The notes under the pieces were generated by a model. It did no database searches. It had not been told where the DNA came from and was given only the letters and a program-made list of their open reading frames with translations. From IMG/VR virus record IMGVR_UViG_3300008517_000183, positions 1 through 52,154 of that record: 52,154 nt of DNA. One strand, written 5' to 3'. The stretch comes from a virus. Positions within the stretch are counted from its first letter, which is position 1. Each line of letters opens with the position of its first letter. Both the position numbers and the translations under genes were made by a program. Shown here piece after piece: positions 22,269-30,125 of the stretch.

Positions 22269-22305
22269 GAGGTTCCTTTCATACGAAGGGAGCCTCTTTT
22301 TTTTT
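22269..22305 (+). terminator. Intrinsic terminator/attenuator before scaffold
   Basis: GAGG-TTCCTTTC, loop ATAC, GAAGGGA-G-CCTC followed by T9. It ends the portal transcript and also stands between the 22215 promoter and the scaffold gene. Confidence 0.85.
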
Positions 22306-22347
22306 GCACTTTGGAGGCAAGAACTCTAAAGGGCATAGGAGAGAGAA

Positions 22348-23052
22348 ATGGCAGAAGAGAAAAAAGATCAATCAGAACAAGAAGAAAAGACAAAAGGAAG
22401 TTCGGAATTTATTGACAATGTTATTGAATATATTAAAGTGAATAACGAAGATCCAAAAGTCCAACAATTTGTCGGCGATCTTAGCAAAGTAACTAAGGAT
22501 AAAGTTGAAGGGTGGCTTGAGACAGAAGAGGGTAAAGGATATATTCAGCCTCTTTTTGATCGGCGTGTATCACAAGGCATCAATTCATATAAAGAGAATC
22601 AATTTGCTCAAGCCGTAAAGGCTCAAGTTGATGCTGAAATGCTGAAACGCAATCCAGCGGAAACACCAGAGCAAATAAGATTGAGAGAAGTAGAAAAAAA
22701 ATTAGAAGAACAAGAGCGAGCGAGAAGAAAAGCCGAACAAACAAGTATTGCTGTGAAGTATCTCAGCGAAAGAGGGATGAACACGGGAGAATTAGTAGAT
22801 AGGTTGGTTGGAGAATCAGAAGAAGACACTAGGATGAGGATTGATCAGTTAGCCGCATTGATTGAGCTTGAAAAAAAGAAAGCTGTTAACCAGGTCTTAG
22901 CGAGTGAATCACGAGTGCCGAAAAGCGGAGAAAGTGAGGATCTAATGTTCACTGAGATAAGCCAATTAGAAGCATATCTTAAGAAAAACCCTGATAAATA
23001 CGAAGCTGTTCGACCACAATATATAAAGCTTGCAAATAAAAACGGAGGCTAA
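22348..23052 (+). CDS. Capsid scaffolding protein (DUF4355-like)
   Basis: The 234-residue protein is highly charged and helical, with an acidic N-terminus, a coiled coil (REVEKKLEEQERARRKAEQ, about 110-130) and a basic C-terminal region that usually binds coat. It lies directly before the coat gene, as scaffolds of this family do. Confidence 0.85.
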   Translation: MAEEKKDQSEQEEKTKGSSEFIDNVIEYIKVNNEDPKVQQFVGDLSKVTKDKVEGWLETEEGKGYIQPLFDRRVSQGINSYKENQFAQAVKAQVDAEMLKRNPAETPEQIRLREVEKKLEEQERARRKAEQTSIAVKYLSERGMNTGELVDRLVGESEEDTRMRIDQLAALIELEKKKAVNQVLASESRVPKSGESEDLMFTEISQLEAYLKKNPDKYEAVRPQYIKLANKNGG

Positions 23053-23054
23053 AA

Positions 23055-23903
23055 ATGGCACTTGAAGGATTTATTCCTGAAATATGGTCAGGTGAGCTAT
23101 TAATCAGATTAAGAAAAGCATTGGTTTTTGCAGGATTAGCAAACAGGGATTACCAAGGGGAAATTGTAAACTTTGGTGACAGAGTAAGAATCAATGAAAT
23201 TGGAATAATTGAAGTAAATGATTATACCCCTGACGTAACTACAGTAACTCCCCAAACATTAGGGGATGCACAAAAGATTTTAGAAATTGACCAACGGAAA
23301 TATTTTAGTTTTAAAGTTGATGACGTAACAGCAGCACAGATGAAGCCTAAAGTTATGGGTGCTGGGATGCAAGAAGCAGCTTACAGACTAAGAGATACAG
23401 CGGATCAATATTTAGCGGGATTTTACACCGAAGCAGGAATCACAAGCGGGCTGGGGACGACTGCTGCCCCGATCGAGATTACATCGGTTAATGTTATAGA
23501 GTACTTGAGTCTTGTATCACAGAAAATGACTGAGGCAGATGTTCCATTAGAAGGAAGATGGATGATAATTCCGCCTTGGTTTCATGCTAAGATAACACTA
23601 GCAAAAATCACTTTAGACACTAATAATAGTGCAACATTTACGGGTGGGTTTGTTGGTGCTGCGATGGGATTCCAATTTTTCATGAGTAACAATGTGGTAA
23701 CCGCAGCAAGTAATCAACAGTCAAGAATTATGGCAGGATACAACGGGACAATGACTTTTGCCGATCAGCTTTTAAAAATGGAAGCGTATAGGCCAGAGAA
23801 TAGTTTTTCCGATGCTGTCAAAGGGCTGTATGTGTATGGGGCAAAAATTGTAAGACCTAATACATTGGCAGTATTAACCGCTGATGAGACCGCAGAACCT
23901 TAA
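23055..23903 (+). CDS. Major capsid protein (P22 coat/gp5-like group)
   Basis: The 282-residue protein opens ALEGFIPEIWSGELLIRLRKAL, then VDDVTAAQMKP and a long alpha/beta body typical of HK97-fold coats of the P22-like group. AACGGAGGC gives a strong ribosome site. Its position after scaffold and before decoration supports the call. Confidence 0.9.
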   Translation: MALEGFIPEIWSGELLIRLRKALVFAGLANRDYQGEIVNFGDRVRINEIGIIEVNDYTPDVTTVTPQTLGDAQKILEIDQRKYFSFKVDDVTAAQMKPKVMGAGMQEAAYRLRDTADQYLAGFYTEAGITSGLGTTAAPIEITSVNVIEYLSLVSQKMTEADVPLEGRWMIIPPWFHAKITLAKITLDTNNSATFTGGFVGAAMGFQFFMSNNVVTAASNQQSRIMAGYNGTMTFADQLLKMEAYRPENSFSDAVKGLYVYGAKIVRPNTLAVLTADETAEP

Positions 23904-23914
23904 GGAGGGACAAA

Positions 23915-24346
23915 ATGGCTAGAGATTTAATAACCCCTGTGACTTTGAAAAAATCAGGCACCACAACCGCAATGACCAAGCTAGACACAAAATGGACATC
24001 TATTTCTACGGCGAATGGAGCATATATTACAACCACAGGAATTGACGCAACTAAGGTAATTTTCTTAGTTGACAGATCGTCCGGCTCGACAAGTGCGACC
24101 GGATCAACCGGAGCGGGGACGGTGACAATTGTTGCAGGGTCAACAGCTGGAAATGAAGATTATTCAGCTACCGGGATAGGGAACTTAGGCTTAACCAATA
24201 CATCAAGTACAGCCGCAGCAGCTGACCATATATTTGCAATGGGGCCTTTAGAGACCGCAAGGTTTAAAGACACTGACGAGTATATTAAGTTGAATTATTC
24301 GACCGCAATGGCAAAAGGAAGAGTTGCAGCGTTATTGCTGCCTTAA
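23915..24346 (+). CDS. Head decoration-like protein, Ser/Thr-rich
   Basis: The 143-residue protein follows AAGGAGGG and is rich in Ser, Thr, Gly and Ala, with long stretches such as RSSGSTSATGSTGAGTVT. It is probably a beta-rich surface protein on the capsid. The many Ser/Thr residues make it a candidate acceptor for the neighbouring glycosyltransferase, which is inference. A strong terminator follows. Confidence 0.65.
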   Translation: MARDLITPVTLKKSGTTTAMTKLDTKWTSISTANGAYITTTGIDATKVIFLVDRSSGSTSATGSTGAGTVTIVAGSTAGNEDYSATGIGNLGLTNTSSTAAAADHIFAMGPLETARFKDTDEYIKLNYSTAMAKGRVAALLLP

Positions 24347-24351
24347 TTAAC

Positions 24352-24373
24352 GGGGGCTTTATGCCCCCTTTTT
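24352..24373 (+). terminator. Strong intrinsic terminator after decoration gene
   Basis: GGGGGC-TTTAT-GCCCCC followed by T5. It lies between the very abundant coat/decoration messages and the glycosyltransferase gene, so later genes are read at lower level. Confidence 0.9.
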
Positions 24374-24382
24374 GGAGAGGTA

Positions 24383-25075
24383 ATGAATCAAATAAAGAAA
24401 AACAAAACAGTTGTGATTTTAGGCACAGCACATTCAATAAATGATGTGCCTTGGAATGTAGCGGAATATGATTATTGGGCTTGTGCGCCGACGATTGGAT
24501 ATCCTCAAGCAAAAGGAAATCGAATTGACGTATTGTTTGAATTCCACTCTATGGAAGTTTGGATGAAACGAGAAAAAGAAATGGTTGATTATGGTGTACC
24601 TGTATTGATGCAAAAAAAAGTCCCGAGCATTCCAAACTCAATGACGTATCCGATTAAAGAAATTCAAAAGAAGTTTTCTACATATACCGGGGTAAAATAT
24701 TTTACATCAACTATAAGTTATATGATTGCATTGGCAATTTATTTAGGGTATGAAGAAATTATATCCTATGGTGTTCATATGGCAGCGACGGATGAATACG
24801 GAGACCAAAGACAGTCATGTGAATATTGGTCTGGAGTAGCTAACGGGAAAGGGGTTATTATAACATATCCTCCTGAATCAACTATATGCAGAACAGCCTA
24901 TTTGTACGGGTACGAGCAAGAATCATCTATGATAGCACAATTGAAAAAAAGAAAAGCAGGGATTGAAGCAGGAGTAACACAACTGAAAACAAAAATGGAG
25001 ACCCTAAAAAAAGATATTGCTCAAAACGAAGGAGCGGTAAAAGAAATGGAATGGGAGATCCAAAGGTGGGGGTAA
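24383..25075 (+). CDS. GT42 sialyltransferase/DUF115-like glycosyltransferase
   Basis: The 230-residue protein opens VVILGTAHSINDVPW, the nucleotide-binding start seen in CstII-type (GT42) sialyltransferases and DUF115/Maf proteins. It continues with a strand naming the acceptor region (DYWACAPT, VLFEFHSMEVW) and the block FTSTISYMIALAIYLGYEEI, very like GT42. The C-terminus (about 185-228) is a coiled coil. These enzymes use CMP-sialic or CMP-pseudaminic acid. With the CMP-sugar cassette at 11.8-14.7 kb, capsid glycosylation is a plausible role. Confidence 0.65.
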   Translation: MNQIKKNKTVVILGTAHSINDVPWNVAEYDYWACAPTIGYPQAKGNRIDVLFEFHSMEVWMKREKEMVDYGVPVLMQKKVPSIPNSMTYPIKEIQKKFSTYTGVKYFTSTISYMIALAIYLGYEEIISYGVHMAATDEYGDQRQSCEYWSGVANGKGVIITYPPESTICRTAYLYGYEQESSMIAQLKKRKAGIEAGVTQLKTKMETLKKDIAQNEGAVKEMEWEIQRWG

Positions 25076-25311
25076 TGAAAAAGAAAAGAGACTATAAAAA
25101 AGAATACAAAGAATATCATGGGACAAAACAACAGAAAATAAATCGGGCTAAACGCAATGCCGCAAGAACTAAAATGGGTTGTGATGTAGGTGATGGAATG
25201 GAAGTTGATCATAAAACACCATTATCGAAAGGTGGGGGGAACGGTAAGAAAAACCTTCGTGTTGTTAAGCGTAGCACAAACAGGAAGAAAGGGTCGAAAA
25301 CAAAGAGGTGA
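25075..25311 (+). CDS. Small HNH endonuclease
   Basis: ATG at 25075 overlaps the previous stop (TAATG). The 78-residue basic protein has the HNH core MEVDHKTPLSKGG followed by KKNLRVVKRSTNRKK. Small HNH proteins near the head genes often assist terminase cutting, although a homing endonuclease is possible; packaging help is inferred from position. Confidence 0.8.
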   Translation: MKKKRDYKKEYKEYHGTKQQKINRAKRNAARTKMGCDVGDGMEVDHKTPLSKGGGNGKKNLRVVKRSTNRKKGSKTKR

Positions 25312-25315
25312 AGAT

Positions 25316-25609
25316 ATGGCGGAAGTATTTGGCACAAGCAAAAATATTGAGTTAATCAATCAATGCCAAAAAGAACAGAATGGTAAATATGGCACTGTGT
25401 TTATCAATGATACCTCAGTGACGTCGGGGCCTTTTTGGAGATTAAATTGTCTGACAGATTGCGTTGTGGATTCAATTAGTGCTACAGGAATAGACAATTC
25501 AAGTGATATTTCAAGCGGGACAACATACTCAGCAGGAACTAATATTACCGGAGAGATTGAGACGATACAAATGGTGACAGGGCAAGTGTTAGCATATAGG
25601 ACAACATGA
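25316..25609 (+). CDS. Small structural protein, 97 aa
   Basis: ATG at 25316 after AGGTGAAGAT; the open frame upstream is a shadow of the HNH gene. Beta-rich, Ser/Thr/Gly-rich C-terminus (SSDISSGTTYSAGTNITGEI). Probably a minor head or decoration component. Confidence 0.6.
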   Translation: MAEVFGTSKNIELINQCQKEQNGKYGTVFINDTSVTSGPFWRLNCLTDCVVDSISATGIDNSSDISSGTTYSAGTNITGEIETIQMVTGQVLAYRTT

Positions 25610-25716
25610 CAGATATAGACCTGGAAAGAATAGATTTTTTAAGAGGCAAAAATGATTGTTACATTATCAGAAGTAAAGAGTCTCCTGAGATTATCAGATA
25701 CATTTATTACAAATGA
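25606..25716 (+). CDS. Short overlapping ORF, 36 aa
   Basis: ATGA overlap with the previous stop and an open frame covering the start of the connector gene in another frame. MTDIDLERIDFLRGKND. It may only serve to carry ribosomes to the next start. Weakly supported. Confidence 0.25.
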   Translation: MTDIDLERIDFLRGKNDCYIIRSKESPEIIRYIYYK

Positions 25717-26467
25717 ATCTATTGAATTAATCGGCGTAAGAACTCAGCGGTTAGCAAACAAAAACGTTAATCAATTATATTCCGTTGCTGGTGGGGAGAC
25801 TTCAACAGCTACCGAATACACAACATTAGATTATAATTCAACACAAGATTTTGCCGGATACACTATATTGAATAGAATCTCCACTGGGAATATAAGTGAC
25901 GGATCAACGGTCTATATTGATTATGGGTATAATGACTACGATACCGATATAAGTTATCTAATCCCATTTGTACAAGATGACGTTGTAGAATATTTGAATA
26001 ATTGTTTTGAAGATAAAAACACCTCTTATGAATCTTGTAGATTTGAATTCAATAATACGTCGCCTCCGACGATTGATGACCCTGATGAACAGTTTATTCT
26101 TCAAGGATTTGAAAGTACAATGGACATTGCAATCCAAGGAACTTATAGAAATAAGGGAATATATACCATAGATACATTATCTGCCGGGACGTTAACATTG
26201 ATATCAAGCAATACATTATTGGATGAATCGTCAACAGATGAATATGGCAGGAATTGTATAAGGATATCAAGAGTAAATTGGCCGGATGGGATTAAATTAT
26301 TAACAAGTCAAATTATATGGGAAAATATTTCCAGAGGAAAAACAAAGGATGTAAAATCAAAATCCCTAGGTCCATCGGCAATTACATATCATTCAATTTC
26401 GAGCGGTGGATATTCTGAGTCAATAATGAATGGTTTGAAAAAATACAAAATAACGAGGGTTAGTTGA
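25652..26467 (+). CDS. Head-tail connector/adaptor protein
   Basis: The 271-residue protein begins VTLSEVKSLLRLSD and later has YLIPFVQDDVVEYLNNCFED, the pattern of gp6/gp15-type adaptors that extend the portal. Residues about 40-85 and 140-230 appear to be an inserted beta-rich region, so it is longer than typical adaptors (about 100-120). Confidence 0.7.
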   Translation: MIVTLSEVKSLLRLSDTFITNESIELIGVRTQRLANKNVNQLYSVAGGETSTATEYTTLDYNSTQDFAGYTILNRISTGNISDGSTVYIDYGYNDYDTDISYLIPFVQDDVVEYLNNCFEDKNTSYESCRFEFNNTSPPTIDDPDEQFILQGFESTMDIAIQGTYRNKGIYTIDTLSAGTLTLISSNTLLDESSTDEYGRNCIRISRVNWPDGIKLLTSQIIWENISRGKTKDVKSKSLGPSAITYHSISSGGYSESIMNGLKKYKITRVS

Positions 26468-27256
26468 ATGCCTGAAGTACAAGCAGTTACAAATATACTT
26501 TACAATAGCTATGACTCAGTAGTTGGGGGAATAAAAACGGTAGTTAGTAACTCAACTGATGTGATCGTAGATGTTTTGTGGAGTGAAAAATTAAACTCCG
26601 TAACAATAGCAAGTCAAATGCTGGTTGGAGATGAAACGGTGGCTCTTGCGGCTGGTCACAATGTAGTTGTGGGGAATTGGCTAGAATTCTGGGAAGGCCC
26701 TGCCCGAGAACAAGCAGAAGTAATCAGTGTTGTTGCTAATGACATAGGCATTGCAATGCCTATAGGTTTCCCTTTTTCGGTCAATGCTACAGTAAACCGA
26801 GTAAATGTTGACATGAACGTTAATGGATCTGTGACACCAAGATTTTTTACAATAGCACCGCTTGGGACAAAACCATTTCGAATAATCCGAACGATTGTAA
26901 AAATGGTACATGCAGCGGCGGCAGATGATTCAAAGTTTGGCGGGATAGCGGCAATAACGAACGGAGTATTTTTCAGGCAATGCCAGGTTATACCAGGTCT
27001 CGGGACAATTTACGGGAATTTATTTAATGCTAAAAACAATGGAGATTTTTCCATAAGAGCTTATGATGTTGTATATACGGATAAAGCCGGAGGCGGCCTT
27101 TTTGGGACAACCGTAAGGCGTACATTTGGTGGCCTGGATAAGAATAACGTGGAAATTGTTGTGGATGGGACTAATACAATAGAGGCCATTGTCAGAGATA
27201 ATTTAACCACATTGTCTAGTTTTAGGGTAGCCTTGCAAGGTAAAGAGATGGTATGA
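26468..27256 (+). CDS. Structural protein of head-tail region, 262 aa
   Basis: Starts directly after the adaptor stop. Beta-rich, with repeated short strands and a C-terminal domain ending SFRVALQGKEMV. No catalytic motif. It could be a head fibre, plug or minor tail protein; function unresolved. Confidence 0.6.
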   Translation: MPEVQAVTNILYNSYDSVVGGIKTVVSNSTDVIVDVLWSEKLNSVTIASQMLVGDETVALAAGHNVVVGNWLEFWEGPAREQAEVISVVANDIGIAMPIGFPFSVNATVNRVNVDMNVNGSVTPRFFTIAPLGTKPFRIIRTIVKMVHAAAADDSKFGGIAAITNGVFFRQCQVIPGLGTIYGNLFNAKNNGDFSIRAYDVVYTDKAGGGLFGTTVRRTFGGLDKNNVEIVVDGTNTIEAIVRDNLTTLSSFRVALQGKEMV

Positions 27257-27420
27257 CAAACAGATATGCAAAAAGATTAAAAGAATTAAAAACCAATGGG
27301 GCAAAACCCCTAACGGAGGAAATAAATGGCAAGCAAGAAACAGAGACGGTGGAAAGACTTGAGAGCGATTTTTATATCGACGACTGGAAGCACTGGGGAC
27401 AGAAGTACCGAAATAAATGA
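27253..27420 (+). CDS. Small acidic protein, 55 aa (overlapping pair, frame 1)
   Basis: ATGA overlap with the previous stop. MTNRYAKRLKELKTNGAKPL then acidic and Trp-rich end. It overlaps the next 55-residue frame along 95 bases. Either one could be the real gene, or both. Confidence 0.4.
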   Translation: MTNRYAKRLKELKTNGAKPLTEEINGKQETETVERLESDFYIDDWKHWGQKYRNK

Positions 27421-27493
27421 TTACCGGGATGAAAAAAAGATTCGTGAAGGATACATAGGCGGTTTGTATAGGCCCCTATCTAAAGATTTATAA
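27326..27493 (+). CDS. Small basic protein, 55 aa (overlapping pair, frame 2)
   Basis: An excellent ribosome site (ACGGAGGAAATAA) precedes this ATG, inside the previous frame. MASKKQRRWKDLRAIFISTT; the stop overlaps the head-closure start (TAATG). The ribosome site favours this frame. Confidence 0.5.
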   Translation: MASKKQRRWKDLRAIFISTTGSTGDRSTEINDYRDEKKIREGYIGGLYRPLSKDL

Positions 27494-27819
27494 TGGAATG
27501 GATAGATAATTTTGATCTTAATTTTGAAGCAAGCGTATATCAAAGGGCCTGGGTACCTGATGGAATGGGTGGGGGTTCATACACTGAAACATTAAGGTCA
27601 ACATTTAGGTGTGCATTGTGGCAAGCCTCTGCACGTGAGCAATTGTTTGCTGACCGGGTACACGATAAATCAACCCATAAGTTAGCGTGTAAACCTGATG
27701 CAAGGTTTGAAGCAGATGATATCGTTAAGGTCGGAGGGGTTGAATATAAAATGGGTCGTCCTGATGATGTGTTAGGGAACAATGAAATAATGGTAATTAA
27801 CTTGGAGCTGATAGAATAA
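27493..27819 (+). CDS. Head-closure protein (SPP1 gp16-like)
   Basis: The 108-residue protein with VYQRAWVPDGMGGGSYTETL and later DIVKVGGVEYKMGRPDD has the size and beta-barrel pattern of phage head-tail joining proteins that close the portal after packaging. Position after the adaptor supports it. Confidence 0.8.
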   Translation: MEWIDNFDLNFEASVYQRAWVPDGMGGGSYTETLRSTFRCALWQASAREQLFADRVHDKSTHKLACKPDARFEADDIVKVGGVEYKMGRPDDVLGNNEIMVINLELIE

Positions 27820-28235
27820 TGGCAGAAGTAAAGACAAATATAAAATGGGATGGGCCACAAGTAAAAGTCAGAGGTCGGAAAATCGTAAATAAATCTCCTT
27901 TTGAATCAGGACTCATTATCCAGACCCAAACAATAGCCTTATGCCCTAGAGATAAATCCAGATTAGCAGGGAGTTATGTCACTAGGAGTGTCGGAAAGAT
28001 TAACACGGATATATATTTTGCTAACGCTCAGCCCGGGGACATCATACCCACTACACAAAAGCCAAATGAGGCAGTTGTGGGGACAAATGTAAAATATGGG
28101 CCATATGTAGAATTTGGAACAAAAAGGCAAAAGGCCCAACCTCACGTAAGACCCGCCTTTGATCTTTCTCAAGGAAAAGTTTTGACCTTGTGGAATGTCA
28201 ACGGAAGAATAGAATTTGGGAATTATTTGAGATGA
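27819..28235 (+). CDS. HK97 gp10-like tail completion protein
   Basis: The 138-residue protein contains the motif DKSRLAGSYVTRS and later NVKYGPYVEFGTKRQKAQPHVRPAFD, which is the signature of the HK97 gp10 family found between connector and tail genes. The start overlaps the previous stop. Confidence 0.85.
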   Translation: MAEVKTNIKWDGPQVKVRGRKIVNKSPFESGLIIQTQTIALCPRDKSRLAGSYVTRSVGKINTDIYFANAQPGDIIPTTQKPNEAVVGTNVKYGPYVEFGTKRQKAQPHVRPAFDLSQGKVLTLWNVNGRIEFGNYLR

Positions 28236-28606
28236 AAGATTATCAATTAATAGGTTGGATGTTAAATAATAGCACAGCGGTAAATGATGTGGTAGAAGGT
28301 CGGATCTATCACGGGCTTATCCCTGAAACAGAAAGAAATCCAACTATTAACTATTTTATGGTGGATGATCCACTAATTGCGGATGGAGTTGCAAGACGGC
28401 CGAGATTCCAAATATCGTGCCGGGCGGATACTCCTAATGTAGCCGTGGATCTAGCAAGAGAGGTTCACGGGGTTTTCTCAAATAAGCAGGGGACGTTTAA
28501 CGGTTTTGACCTTCAAAAGTCGGTCTTTGATAGTTCAAGACTTATTTCTGAATCTGTTGATGAGTATAACGCCCCGGTGGACGTATTTATTTTATATGTA
28601 AATTAG
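28232..28606 (+). CDS. Tail terminator protein (DUF3168-like)
   Basis: ATGA overlap with the gp10-like gene selects the start at 28232. The 124-residue protein has VEGRIYHGLIPE near residue 21 and RRPRFQISCRAD in the middle, as in tail terminators that cap the tube and fix tail length. Confidence 0.75.
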   Translation: MKDYQLIGWMLNNSTAVNDVVEGRIYHGLIPETERNPTINYFMVDDPLIADGVARRPRFQISCRADTPNVAVDLAREVHGVFSNKQGTFNGFDLQKSVFDSSRLISESVDEYNAPVDVFILYVN

Positions 28607-28615
28607 GAGGGCAAA

Positions 28616-29449
28616 ATGCCTACTTATCAAACATCGGCGCAAAATCCTGATTCGATATGGTATGGATCAGCTAAAATCGAGGTCAGCCTTGATAACGGAT
28701 CAACTTATACGGATGTAGGATTAGCCAGAGGTGTAACAGTTAATGAAGTAATTGAAACCGCAGCTATTCAAGCGGACAATGGTGAGGATATAGCTAATAA
28801 TGTAAGTTCCCAAACAGTAGAGGTCACGTTTAATTCTTTGGAATTTTACTTACCGACTTTGTATAAAATGAGGGGAAATATTGACACACTGAGTCAAATA
28901 TCTACAGGAAGCACCACGGCAATAGATAGTTATTCAACAGGTGGAAGTTCTGCGGATAAATTTATCGCTTTGCAGAATCAAGGAACAGGCTCAACTGGGA
29001 TCACGATATCAAGTATTACACAGGTATCAACCGGAGGAACCACGTCAACGTTAACTGTTGACGACGATTATGTGAGATTAGAATACGTTGATGATGTCGG
29101 GGTTGTTATGAGAGATGACACCGGGTCTAGTTACAAATCAACTGAAAGCCTTGTGATTTCCTATGGATATGACAAAGTCCAGTCTAATAATCTTAGTTCT
29201 GGCGGGATCTCGATAATCGACCCACGATGGTATAGGTTAACTAGCGTCCAGATTGTTGATGGAGCGCAACAATTTAGATATATTTACTTGTACAACACAT
29301 CTCTTAACGGAGGTATGAATTTAGCATTGAAATCCAGTAATGACGCTGACCCAGTGTTAGAGGCCCCTATTAGTTTGGTGGCAAAAATTGACACTACAAG
29401 AAGCGTTGGTGATCAATTGTGGATGATTGAAGATCGGATCGGAGTATGA
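28616..29449 (+). CDS. Major tail tube protein
   Basis: The 277-residue protein has the tube pattern: short strands, EVTFNSLEFYLPTLYKM, a Ser/Thr-rich insertion (about 95-150) likely exposed as an Ig-like loop region, and a C-terminal core ending QLWMIEDRIGV. Preceded by a strong AGGAGGG site and followed directly by the chaperone gene. Confidence 0.85.
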   Translation: MPTYQTSAQNPDSIWYGSAKIEVSLDNGSTYTDVGLARGVTVNEVIETAAIQADNGEDIANNVSSQTVEVTFNSLEFYLPTLYKMRGNIDTLSQISTGSTTAIDSYSTGGSSADKFIALQNQGTGSTGITISSITQVSTGGTTSTLTVDDDYVRLEYVDDVGVVMRDDTGSSYKSTESLVISYGYDKVQSNNLSSGGISIIDPRWYRLTSVQIVDGAQQFRYIYLYNTSLNGGMNLALKSSNDADPVLEAPISLVAKIDTTRSVGDQLWMIEDRIGV

Positions 29450-29865
29450 AAGAAATAAACTTAGATGCATTAGTAACCCCTACCCGGAAATATACTTTAA
29501 AGGGTAGGGAGTTTTACGTAAAAGACATGAGTATTGAAAAATCATTTATGGCGACAGCATTATATCAAAATGCCGTGGATTATGTTCAAAGTGTCGGAGG
29601 GATGGAGACAATCAAGAAAGACGCAAAAGTAGCCAAGGAATACAGTAAAAGAATAATAAAGACCTGTTTGTTTATCGCAAAGAACCAATTACGATATTCA
29701 ACAACAAGAGAATGGTTATCAACTGTATGGTTAGGGTATAGATGGTTTATAAGAAATTGCTCAATCGAACCCATGGAAGAATTTATCAAGACAATTTTAG
29801 AGCCTATTATAGGAGAAGAGAGTAAAAAAAAAATAATGGCGATCGAAAGGCAAATGTCAGCATAA
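29446..29865 (+). CDS. Tail assembly chaperone, short product
   Basis: The 139-residue helical protein overlaps the tube stop. It lies where lambda gpG and relatives sit, before the tape measure. Its last codons contain an A10 run that permits a -1 shift into the following frame, giving the longer fusion product. Confidence 0.8.
   Translation: MKEINLDALVTPTRKYTLKGREFYVKDMSIEKSFMATALYQNAVDYVQSVGGMETIKKDAKVAKEYSKRIIKTCLFIAKNQLRYSTTREWLSTVWLGYRWFIRNCSIEPMEEFIKTILEPIIGEESKKKIMAIERQMSA
29824..29833 (+). promoter_or_regulatory. A10 slippery site for -1 frameshift
   Basis: In the chaperone frame the run reads AAA AAA AAA A. A -1 slip moves ribosomes to the frame of the gene ending at 30125, which is open from 29826 onward. 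This is the standard signal of siphovirus tail assembly chaperones. Confidence 0.75.
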
Positions 29866-29885
29866 ATTCTATTATCTGTCAATTG

Positions 29886-30125
29886 ATGATAATTTACGGG
29901 TGGACGAAAGAATATATATTAAGAAAAGTTAGCTTAAAGCAATTTAGCCTTTATTATAAATTAGGCTATCGTTTTGATATGGAACGGAGAGGGTTTAAGT
30001 TTAATAAATCCCTTGATGAAGACGGAAATGAGACATGGGAAGATCTTAGGAAATTGTATTACTCTCCTGAGCAACGGGAGAAGCAAGAAGAGATGTTAAA
30101 AAATAAATACGGCGGGGTTGAATAG
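29886..30125 (+). CDS. Tail assembly chaperone, C-terminal extension (frameshift product)
   Basis: Frame 0 is open from the A10 site through 30125 without a stop, so this region is probably made as a C-terminal extension of the 29446 protein rather than from its own ATG. Residues IYGWTKEYILRKVSLKQFSLYYK are helical and charged, as in gpT-like domains. An independent start at 29886 lacks a clear ribosome site. Confidence 0.7.
   Translation: MIIYGWTKEYILRKVSLKQFSLYYKLGYRFDMERRGFKFNKSLDEDGNETWEDLRKLYYSPEQREKQEEMLKNKYGGVE

Noticed and set aside
25190-25315. N-terminal extension of the 25316 protein
   Set aside because: It is an out-of-frame shadow of the HNH gene and has no ribosome site.
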